A DNA stretch of 9,941 nt from Clostridia bacterium (lineage in GTDB: Bacteria > Bacillota > Clostridia > Oscillospirales > Acutalibacteraceae): NCBI GenBank assembly GCA_900768035.1, contig CAAGBH010000099.1, forward strand, positions 1-9,941. Reading direction: 5' to 3'. The stretch's first letter is position 1. Each line of letters opens with the position of its first letter. The notes beneath the pieces are model-generated. The model saw nothing but the letters and a program-made list of their open reading frames with translations, was not told the DNA's origin and searched no databases. Shown one piece after another: positions 4,271 to 9,941 of the stretch. Both the position numbers and the translations under genes were made by a program.

Positions 4271-6586
4271 TTAGAGTATAATTTCTTCTGCGCAACACTC
4301 TTTTGCACGGTCTGAAATCCACTTATGACAGGTGAACATAATAATCTGTCCGTCGGTTGAATATTGTTTTAAAAATTCAAGGGCAGATTTTGTTCGGGTG
4401 TCGTCATACTGCGCCAAAGCGTCATCAAGAAGTAATGGAAGTTTTTCGCCGTTTTGCGCTATGAGTTCAGAAAGTGCCAATCTCAAACTAAGATATGCTT
4501 GGTCGGCAGTTCCGCTTGAAAGATAATCAATCTCTTTACTTCCGAAAACATCGGCCTTTTGGGTTGCAATATCAAAAGATTTTGAAATTGTCATATTCTC
4601 ATATTTACCGTCGGTGAGGTGTGCGAAAATATCGCTTGCCTTTTTCTCAAATACCGAGCCGTAACTACGGCGCATTTCAACAAAACTGTCTTCCAAAACC
4701 GAAAGCGCAATATCTATCGTATCGCAGTAATCTTTTTGACTATCAATTTTGCTTTGTGAACGGTTTATGCTGTTTCTTAATTCGTCGGGGTTTTCAAGGT
4801 TTTTTGAGATTGCTTTAACTTCGGCTAAAATGCCTGCAACGATTGTCTTTTTATCGGTTATAGATTGTTGGAGTTGCTGATATTCGCTTTTCAAAGCATT
4901 AAAATCAGTCTCGGCTTCATATTCGGTGTTTAACTTCTCTAATTTTTCCTTTGCCGTCTCATACGAAATATTGCCGATATCCTTTAAAATATAGTTCATA
5001 TTTTGTTTTATCTCTTTTTGCTTTAAAGCCTTTTCGGAGATAATGGTAAGTTCCTCTTTAATAAGTGTGATATCGTCGATGGGTTTATAACGGGCAAAAA
5101 GTTGCAAAAGCGTATCGTTTTCAACTGATTTTTCCTGTGCCAGTAAACCGAGTTCCTGATTGTTTTGGCTTAGCAACTCTTTTTGTTTTTCGATAATAGC
5201 AGAGTTACTGTTAAGCGCTGTATTAATCGCTGTAAGGTTTGCCTTTTCGGTGGATATCAAAGATATCAATTGGTTTTCTTTAAGCCTTAAATCAACCGTT
5301 TCGGCTTGAAGTTTATCAGTTTTGGCTTTAGCGTTTTGCTTTAACACAAACGACAGACAAATTGAAATAAGCCCCAAAACACAAATCGCACCGCCGAGGA
5401 TAAGGTTTATCGCACAGGTGACACCGCCTGCAACAAGCAACACAACACCGATAACCAATGCAGTAAGGCTGATTTTTTTAGTATTGTTTTTGCTGAGGTC
5501 TTTTTGGGTTTGCTCAAGAAGTGAAATTTTTGAAGAAAGGTCTTGCTTTTCCTGTTCGAGTTTTTCCACTTTTGCGGAAATCTCCGCCGCTTTTTCGGGT
5601 GTCATATCGGGTGACGGATTAAGGCTTAAATCAAGGTTTTGCTCAATGATTTTGTTCTCGTTTTGCTTGGCGGTGATTTTTGCCTCGATGTTTTCGATTT
5701 TTGAAAGACAAAATTCAATCTTTCTAACAAACATTTCGTCAACAAGTTGTCCGTTTTCAAGTTTTAAAGTCTGATTTAGGCTGTCGAGTTTAGATTTCAA
5801 ATCCAAAAGTTCTTTTAACTTTTCAGCATTACGGAAATCCTGCTCTTTCTCAATTTTTTTACTGAGCGTATCGGCTCTTTCTTGCAGACTTTCAATTTCT
5901 GCAATAATTTTACGGGCATTCTCTTTTGCAAGAGAAATTTGCTGTTGCTTTTCAAGAGAGGTCTTGAGTTTTTCTTCAAGTTCTTTTAAAAGCATTGCGT
6001 TTTTATCATACTCTCCTGCACGTCCGCTTTTAGACTTAAGTGCATATTTGGCGCTTTCAAGTCTTGCTTTCACTGCATCAAAAGAAATGCTTTCATCGCC
6101 TGTAAGGGTTATATTGGACAGTTTACTATTAAGTTCGCCCTCGGCAATGGCATTGCTTTCAGGAAAACCGAACTGACCGATAAACACGCTCCGTTCAAAA
6201 GCGGCCGGGGAAAGTGAAAGCAGTTTCGTGCCGATATCGGCGGCTACATTTTCTCTTGTACCTAAATCAAGATTAATAAGGGTAACCTTATCGCTTGAAT
6301 TGGAATTGCCAAACTGACGCTCGATTCTGTAATTCTTGCCGTCGAGTTCGAAGTCGATACTACCTGCCATAGCGCTGTTATCCCAAGGGGTGTATTTTTT
6401 GCGCAAATTTTTAGAAATCTGCGCCGAGGCACGCTCGGTACCGTAAAACATCATTTTTATAAAGTTCATAATGGTGGTTTTGCCGTTCTCGTTTTCGCCG
6501 TAAACCACGCTGAACGGACTGTCAAAGCAAAGGTCTTTATTTTTAAGTCCGCCGAAAGAGGCGATATGTAATGCTTTAATCTTCAT
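4271..6586 (-). CDS. SbcC/Rad50/YhaN-like coiled-coil ATPase with two central membrane segments
   Basis: This 771-residue SMC-like ATPase is the partner of the nuclease encoded just before it. The N-terminal half of the ABC head has Walker A GENENGKTT (30-38) and Q-loop Gln138 in FIGQFGF. The C-terminal half has the signature YLSSGTADQ (688-696), Walker B LPLLLDDALAQYD (716-728) and a switch-like His754 in TCHK. Between them lie long Lys/Glu-rich coiled coils (about 165-370 and 418-640). At the apex, near residues 372-392 and 396-415, are two hydrophobic segments where Rad50/SbcC carry the CXXC zinc hook; no CXXC is present there. I recall a similar layout in B. subtilis YhaN, which at about 960 residues is longer. 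The product should open or hold DNA for the nuclease, probably attached to the membrane. Its start (ATG 6586-6584, behind GAGGTG) overlaps the end of the nuclease gene by 11 bases, which implies coupled translation. Confidence 0.86.
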   Translation of the reverse strand: MKIKALHIASFGGLKNKDLCFDSPFSVVYGENENGKTTIMNFIKMMFYGTERASAQISKNLRKKYTPWDNSAMAGSIDFELDGKNYRIERQFGNSNSSDKVTLINLDLGTRENVAADIGTKLLSLSPAAFERSVFIGQFGFPESNAIAEGELNSKLSNITLTGDESISFDAVKARLESAKYALKSKSGRAGEYDKNAMLLKELEEKLKTSLEKQQQISLAKENARKIIAEIESLQERADTLSKKIEKEQDFRNAEKLKELLDLKSKLDSLNQTLKLENGQLVDEMFVRKIEFCLSKIENIEAKITAKQNENKIIEQNLDLSLNPSPDMTPEKAAEISAKVEKLEQEKQDLSSKISLLEQTQKDLSKNNTKKISLTALVIGVVLLVAGGVTCAINLILGGAICVLGLISICLSFVLKQNAKAKTDKLQAETVDLRLKENQLISLISTEKANLTAINTALNSNSAIIEKQKELLSQNNQELGLLAQEKSVENDTLLQLFARYKPIDDITLIKEELTIISEKALKQKEIKQNMNYILKDIGNISYETAKEKLEKLNTEYEAETDFNALKSEYQQLQQSITDKKTIVAGILAEVKAISKNLENPDELRNSINRSQSKIDSQKDYCDTIDIALSVLEDSFVEMRRSYGSVFEKKASDIFAHLTDGKYENMTISKSFDIATQKADVFGSKEIDYLSSGTADQAYLSLRLALSELIAQNGEKLPLLLDDALAQYDDTRTKSALEFLKQYSTDGQIIMFTCHKWISDRAKECCAEEIIL

Positions 6587-7691
6587 TGTATTTCACCTCT
6601 GTTAAAAATGCTTTTAGACCTAAGTTGAGCGCTTTTCGGTATTTTTCCTTATCGTCGGCTTGCTCCATTTTAGCAAGCATATTTTTTACGAAAATGCCTT
6701 TAAGCGAGGTCTCTTTTGCTAATGCTTCAAGGTCTATTTCAAATTCTGTGTTGTCTTTAACCTTTACAAAATAAAGGTCTTGCGACAAGCGTGCGGTTAT
6801 TTCTGCAAGGTTTAAAACCGTACTTGTTGGAATAGTGCCTGTAAGTTCAATTTTATACAGATTTTCACCGAAATTTTCGTATTTTTCTTTTAAAGCAGAC
6901 AAAATAAGTGCGGGGATGTCCTGTGCATTTGTAATGTCGATTTTTTCAAGTATATGATTGCGGTATGAGGTGGGTAAAAATTCCAAATTTGCCTCAGCCT
7001 TTGAAACAGTACCTATATATATACCTTTTTGGTCGAGTTCGTCAAAACCCTGACCTTCAGGACAACCGCAATATGCAAACCGGGTGTTTCCGATTTTTTC
7101 AACGGGGGTGCGTTTATGAACATGACCTAAGGCGATATAATCCATTCCGCTTGACTTTATAAATTCGGGGGTTATTGAGTTATAAGATGAGTTGAGGTCG
7201 CTTTTTAGTTCGCCGTGCTGAACCATAATATTTATGTATTCATCATCGGGAACATTTATGAAAAAACGCTCCTTGCCTTTAAGAAAAGCGTTTTCAAAAG
7301 AACGGCCGTAAACCCTTGTTTTGATATCTTCAAAGGTGATACATTGGTCGGTAGTATTTAAAACATAAAGGTTTTCAGGCAAAACCCGTGTTTTAAAAGG
7401 AGAAGTGGCATTAAGCGGGTCGTGGTTACCTGCGCAGTAAACCACTTTTATCTGCGGTACAGACGCAATTTTACTTAACACTCTGTCAACGAAAACGCTT
7501 TCAATATTTGCGCTATGAAAAAGGTCACCCGCAATGGCAACTATGTCAACGCTATTTTGCTTCGCAATATCAATTATTTTTTCAAAAGTGATAAGGGTTT
7601 CAAAGCGCCTCGGCTCAGCGTTCACACCCAAAAAACTCTCTTTAGCACCTATATGTATATCTGCGCAGTGCAGAATTTTGACAAAATTCAT
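6576..7691 (-). CDS. SbcD/Mre11/YhaO-like metallophosphoesterase (DNA exonuclease)
   Basis: This is a 371-residue calcineurin-like phosphoesterase with the complete two-metal site of the Mre11/SbcD group: D11-x-H13 (CADIHIG), G55-D56 (AGDLFH), G88-N89-H90-D91 (AGNHDP), His159 (VQHGE) and H190-x-H192 (LGHVHK). The phosphodiesterase domain covers about 1-240. The rest (about 245-370) is a cap and helical tail that would hold the ATPase coiled coil. Family members cut DNA ends in a manganese-dependent way when bound to their ATPase partner. The length is close to SbcD/YhaO (about 400). The start is ATG 7691-7689 behind AAAAGGATG. It is the first gene of a minus-strand operon with its own promoter at 7742-7714. 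Its last codons overlap the start of the ATPase gene. Confidence 0.9.
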   Translation of the reverse strand: MNFVKILHCADIHIGAKESFLGVNAEPRRFETLITFEKIIDIAKQNSVDIVAIAGDLFHSANIESVFVDRVLSKIASVPQIKVVYCAGNHDPLNATSPFKTRVLPENLYVLNTTDQCITFEDIKTRVYGRSFENAFLKGKERFFINVPDDEYINIMVQHGELKSDLNSSYNSITPEFIKSSGMDYIALGHVHKRTPVEKIGNTRFAYCGCPEGQGFDELDQKGIYIGTVSKAEANLEFLPTSYRNHILEKIDITNAQDIPALILSALKEKYENFGENLYKIELTGTIPTSTVLNLAEITARLSQDLYFVKVKDNTEFEIDLEALAKETSLKGIFVKNMLAKMEQADDKEKYRKALNLGLKAFLTEVKYNED

Positions 7692-7713
7692 CGAAACACA
7701 TCCTTTTATAATT

Positions 7714-7742
7714 AGTTTATCATTTTTTGCGGTTTATATCAA
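7714..7742 (-). promoter_or_regulatory. probable promoter of the nuclease/ATPase operon
   Basis: On the minus strand TTGATA (7742-7737) and TAAACT (7719-7714) are 17 bases apart, 22 bases before the start codon. It is back to back with the promoter of the second TrpR-like gene without overlap. The match is moderate. Confidence 0.45.
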
Positions 7743-7750
7743 GAGATAAA

Positions 7751-7779
7751 TTGACTTTAACGCTTTTGTGTGTTAAAAT
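7751..7779 (+). promoter_or_regulatory. sigma-A promoter of the yerC-like/methyltransferase/hslO operon
   Basis: TTGACT (7751-7756) and TAAAAT (7774-7779) are separated by 17 bases. TTTAAC at 7756-7761 and GTTAAA at 7772-7777 make a 6-bp inverted repeat across the spacer, placed as in the transporter promoter, which might be an operator. AAAGAGG at 7796-7802 is the ribosome binding site of the first gene. Confidence 0.75.
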
Positions 7780-7809
7780 GTTTTCAAATAGATATAAAGA
7801 GGTATTTTT

Positions 7810-8076
7810 ATGCAGAAAAATGATTTTTTAGACCAGTTTTTTGATGCAATATTAACTCTTGAAAACAGGGATGAATGTTATAAGTTTTTTTCTGACGCCT
7901 GCACGCCTAAAGAGGTGGCTGCAATAGCGCAACGTTTTGTTGTGGCTAAAATGCTTAACGATAAACAGGTTTATAGTGAAATCGTTAAATCAACAGGTGC
8001 CAGCACCGCAACAATCAGCCGTGTAAACCGCTCAATCAATGAGGGTTTTGAACTGGTATTTAAAAGGTTGAAATAA
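7810..8076 (+). CDS. second YerC/YecD-family TrpR-like regulator
   Basis: This 88-residue paralog of the protein at 3214-3489 shares the same order of elements: an N-terminal helix, the core CTPKEVAAIAQR (31-42), and a helix-turn-helix at about 54-76 (VYSEIVKSTGAS then TATISRVNRSIN). Conserved positions between the two include C-T--K-E, A-Q-R, A-K-L (or M-L), and S-ATxSRVxR. It should be a small dimeric DNA-binding protein of the Trp-repressor superfamily with unknown ligand and target. The start ATG 7810 follows AAAGAGG by seven bases. It leads an operon and is one base from the methyltransferase start, so the genes are translated in close succession. If it represses its own promoter, the inverted repeat at 7756-7777 is the first place to look. 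Confidence 0.9.
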   Translation: MQKNDFLDQFFDAILTLENRDECYKFFSDACTPKEVAAIAQRFVVAKMLNDKQVYSEIVKSTGASTATISRVNRSINEGFELVFKRLK

Positions 8077-8077
8077 T

Positions 8078-8830
8078 ATGTATAGTGATTTTGCTGAAGT
8101 TTATGATAAACTTATGTGTGATGTCGATTATAAAAAACGCACAGGGTATTTAATGAAACTTTTTAAAAAATACGGTACTGTGCCGACGCTTCTTTTAGAT
8201 GTGGCTTGCGGTACGGGCGGTTTTTCTAATGAGTTTGCTAAACTGGGTGTTGAAGTAATCGGCGTTGATATGTCGGAAGATATGCTTGCCGCCGCAAGAG
8301 AAAATTCCTCTGCGCTTGGTACGGATGTTTTGTTTTTGTGTCAGAAAGCAGAAGAACTTGATTTGTACGGTACAGTTGACGGTGCGGTTTGTTGTCTTGA
8401 CAGTCTCAATCATATAACTGATTTTAAAACCTTATGTAAAGCAATAGAGAGGGTATCGCTTTTCTTGGAAAAGGATAAACTTTTTATTTTTGATGTTAAT
8501 ACAGAGTATAAGCATCGGGAAGTTTTGGGAAATAATACCTTTATAATTGAAAAAGATGATGTGTTTTGCGCTTGGCAGAATCAGTATGACTCTCAAACGG
8601 GGATTACAGATATCTATTTGGATTTTTTTGTGTCTCAAGGGGAAGTTTATGATAGATACTGCGAGGAATTTTCGGAGCGTGCATATTCAAATGAGGAACT
8701 AAAATCGGCAATCGAGCGTGCAGGTCTTGAAATCGTGGGCATTTTTGACGATATGACCGAAGACCCTTTGAACGATAAGAGCGAGAGAGCGGTTTTTGTT
8801 ACAAGAAAATTGGGTGAAAATATTGGGTAA
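8078..8830 (+). CDS. class I SAM-dependent methyltransferase, substrate unknown
   Basis: This 250-residue protein has a complete Rossmann methyltransferase core. The N-terminal YSDFAEVYDKLM (2-13) is typical of small-molecule or SAM-dependent methyltransferases of the Methyltransf_25 type. Motif I LLDVACGTGG (39-48) binds SAM, and acidic Asp64 in GVDMSEDML (62-70) holds the ribose. LDSLNHI in the middle (about 109-115) is the usual post-motif strand. The C-terminal half has a beta-strand insert rich in acidic and aromatic residues and ends with a helix-strand pair (YSNEELKSAIERAGLEIVGI). Nothing shows whether it methylates a metabolite, protein or RNA. It starts one base after the TrpR-like gene, behind AAAGGTTG, and its last 8 bases overlap the start of hslO. 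The tight order regulator-methyltransferase-Hsp33 argues for co-expression. Confidence 0.88.
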   Translation: MYSDFAEVYDKLMCDVDYKKRTGYLMKLFKKYGTVPTLLLDVACGTGGFSNEFAKLGVEVIGVDMSEDMLAAARENSSALGTDVLFLCQKAEELDLYGTVDGAVCCLDSLNHITDFKTLCKAIERVSLFLEKDKLFIFDVNTEYKHREVLGNNTFIIEKDDVFCAWQNQYDSQTGITDIYLDFFVSQGEVYDRYCEEFSERAYSNEELKSAIERAGLEIVGIFDDMTEDPLNDKSERAVFVTRKLGENIG

Positions 8831-9707
8831 ATTAATAAGATGTATTACAAGTGAAGGTGCGATTATGGTATCGGCGGTTGATAGCACCGATATCGTAGCG
8901 CAAGCAGAAAAAATTCATCAAAGTTCGGCTGTTGTTACTGCTGCATTGGGCAGAATGCTTACCGCCGCTTCTATGATGGGAAATATGCTTAAAGGAAAAG
9001 ACAATAGTATTTCTATTAAGATTGACGGCGGAGGACCTGCAGGCGCTTTGACTGTTGCGGCAGACTCTACGGGTAATGTTAGAGGATACGCTCAGAATAG
9101 CGTGGTTGAAATTCCGCTTAAACCCAACGGCAAATTGGACGTATCGGGCGCTGTTGGCACGGACGGTAGTTTATATGTTGTTAAAGATTTAAGTCTTAAA
9201 GAGGCGTATAATGGGTTTGTGCCGATTGTTTCGGGCGAAATTGCAGAGGATATAACTTCATACTATGCAACGAGCGAACAAATACCTACAGTTTGCGCTT
9301 TGGGTGTTTTGGTAAATACAGACCTGTCGGTTAAAAAAGCAGGGGGATACATTCTTCAACTTCTGCCTTTCACAGAGGATGAAATCATTGATAAACTTGA
9401 AGAAAATCTTAAAAAGGTGAAACCTGTAACACAGTTACTTGACGAGGGCTTTGATATTGAAGATATTGTAAGAGATGTTTTGCAAGGTTTTGATGTGGAA
9501 GTCATATATTCGCAAGAAGTTGAATATAAATGTAAATGTTCAAGGGAAAAAGTTGGAGCAACATTACAGGGTTTGGGCGCAGAAGAACTTAACGATATGT
9601 TAAAGGAAATGCCGTCTGTGGATGTTAAATGCCACTTCTGTAATACCACTTATTCTTTCGATAAAAATGATATTGAAAAAATTTTAAAAAAAATTGAAAA
9701 AATTTAA
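8823..9707 (+). CDS. hslO: Hsp33 redox-regulated molecular chaperone
   Basis: Hsp33 is a cytoplasmic holdase that is activated by oxidants and binds unfolding proteins. All hallmarks are present: the N-terminal GKLIRCIT start, the core with GGGPAGALTVAADSTGNVRGYAQN, and the C-terminal redox switch CKC-X30-CHFC, whose four Cys bind zinc when reduced and form disulfides when oxidised. The frame opens with a TTG at 8796, but that would add a nine-residue tail inside the methyltransferase gene. TTG 8823 gives the usual M-GKLIR start and has GGGTG (8812-8816) six bases upstream. That start is preferred and yields 294 residues, the family length. It overlaps the methyltransferase stop by 8 bases. 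The C-terminal tail KILKKIEKI is encoded by A-rich DNA that also serves the downstream tRNA promoter. There is no terminator between hslO and the tRNA array. Confidence 0.93.
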   Translation: MGKLIRCITSEGAIMVSAVDSTDIVAQAEKIHQSSAVVTAALGRMLTAASMMGNMLKGKDNSISIKIDGGGPAGALTVAADSTGNVRGYAQNSVVEIPLKPNGKLDVSGAVGTDGSLYVVKDLSLKEAYNGFVPIVSGEIAEDITSYYATSEQIPTVCALGVLVNTDLSVKKAGGYILQLLPFTEDEIIDKLEENLKKVKPVTQLLDEGFDIEDIVRDVLQGFDVEVIYSQEVEYKCKCSREKVGATLQGLGAEELNDMLKEMPSVDVKCHFCNTTYSFDKNDIEKILKKIEKI

Positions 9708-9714
9708 AAAAATT
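9676..9714 (+). promoter_or_regulatory. phased A-tracts / UP element before the tRNA promoter
   Basis: Four A-runs (9676-9681, 9686-9693, 9697-9702, 9706-9712) have centres about 11, 10 and 9.5 bases apart, that is, one per helical turn. They end just before the -35 box at 9717. Such phasing gives intrinsic DNA curvature, and AT-rich DNA directly upstream of a -35 box acts as an UP element for the RNA polymerase alpha subunit. The first three tracts are also codons of hslO. Confidence 0.6.
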
Positions 9715-9716
9715 GC

Positions 9717-9745
9717 TTGACAAATACAATGTATTATGTTAATAT
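9717..9745 (+). promoter_or_regulatory. strong sigma-A promoter of the tRNA array
   Basis: A perfect TTGACA (9717-9722) and TAATAT (9740-9745) are separated by 17 bases. Transcription should start near 9752. The short leader to 9794 can fold into either of two exclusive hairpins (TTGCC/GGCAA at 9765-9777, or GCTTG/CAAGC at 9749-9779). This would be trimmed during tRNA maturation. Confidence 0.88.
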
Positions 9746-9794
9746 ATTGCTTGTCGCCGGTGAGTTGCCATTGGCAAGCCAGCGCGGTCATCGT

Positions 9795-9870
9795 GGGAGC
9801 ATAGCTCAGCTGGGAGAGCATCTGCCTTACAAGCAGAGGGTCACAGGTTCGAGCCCTGTTTTTCCCACCA
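9795..9870 (+). tRNA. tRNA-Val, anticodon TAC
   Basis: This 76-base cloverleaf has the CCA encoded. D-arm GCTC/GAGC, anticodon stem TCTGC/GCAGA with loop CTTACAA (anticodon TAC, reads GTN/GTA) and T-arm ACAGG-TTCGAGC-CCTGT are regular. The acceptor GGGAGCA faces TTTTCCC: it has a G5-U68 wobble and a C6-U67 mismatch. A fully paired stem would have G at position 67. Confidence 0.95.
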
Positions 9871-9873
9871 TGT

Positions 9874-9941
9874 GGCCTGGTAGTTCAGTTGGTTAGAACG
9901 CTAGCCTGTCACGCTAGAGGTCGTGGGTTCGAGCCCCATCC
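9874..9941 (+). tRNA. tRNA-Asp, anticodon GTC, cut by the window edge
   Basis: The 5' 68 bases are present: acceptor GGCCTGG, D-arm GTTC/GAAC, anticodon stem CTAGC/GCTAG with loop CTGTCAC (anticodon GTC), and T-arm GTGGG-TTCGAGC-CCCAT. Only two bases of the 3' acceptor strand remain. Three bases (TGT) separate it from tRNA-Val, so both come from one transcript, which probably continues with more tRNAs. Confidence 0.95.

Noticed and set aside
5322..5774. 150-codon open frame on the plus strand
   Set aside because: It lies antisense within the coiled-coil part of the ATPase gene. Its Ser/Phe-rich product is what the complement of Lys/Glu-rich codons gives.
9356..9649. 97-codon minus-strand frame
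   Set aside because: It is antisense to hslO over its conserved C-terminal region, and its Ser/Thr-rich composition is a shadow of that gene.

Overview
The window looks like a chromosomal segment of a low-GC, Gram-positive anaerobe of the Clostridia type. The signs are AT-rich DNA, strong AGGAGG-like ribosome binding sites, consensus sigma-A promoters with 17-base spacers, a lipoprotein amino-acid receptor, an N-terminal fragment resembling lipoteichoic-acid synthases, YhaO/YhaN-like genes and two YerC/YecD-type TrpR relatives. The species cannot be named from the sequence. I see no mobile element, CRISPR array, prophage or rRNA. The genes look like ordinary core or near-core chromosome, with some unusual details of arrangement.

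Layout. Positions 1-577 (minus) hold the start of a polytopic membrane protein that runs off the left edge. Positions 578-937 hold its promoter, a 41-residue single-span membrane ORF (682-807) with its own terminator, and a strong promoter embedded in a cluster of ACTTTA/TAAAGT hexamers. From 938 to 3489 (plus) lies a polar amino-acid ABC transporter operon: lipoprotein receptor, permease, ATPase and, as fourth gene, a TrpR-like YerC/YecD regulator. It ends at a bidirectional terminator shared with a convergent XRE-family regulator (3505-3969, minus). That regulator is divergent from a stand-alone tRNA-Thr(CGT) gene at 4032-4107.

Positions 4271-7691 (minus) hold a two-gene operon: an SbcD/YhaO-like metallophosphoesterase followed, with an 11-base overlap, by an SbcC/Rad50/YhaN-like ATPase. 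The ATPase coiled coil carries two predicted membrane segments at its apex instead of a zinc hook. Divergent from it, from 7810, is a second operon: another YerC/YecD paralog, a class I methyltransferase and the redox chaperone Hsp33 (hslO), which is probably read from a TTG start overlapping the methyltransferase stop. The right end is the start of a tRNA array (Val-TAC, then Asp-GTC cut by the window edge). Its promoter is preceded by helically phased A-tracts that also encode the Hsp33 C-terminus.

How the parts may work together. The transporter genes form a complete importer, and the co-transcribed TrpR-like protein is a plausible amino-acid-sensing regulator of it; the ligand and operator are inferred, not shown. 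The YhaO/YhaN-like pair would form a nuclease-ATPase complex acting on DNA, possibly at the membrane. The YerC2-methyltransferase-Hsp33 unit is a tight operon whose common purpose is not evident, apart from Hsp33 being an oxidative-stress holdase. The strongest leads are the TrpR-like gene in the transporter operon, the hexamer cluster at its promoter, the membrane-anchored Rad50-like ATPase, and the small membrane ORF.
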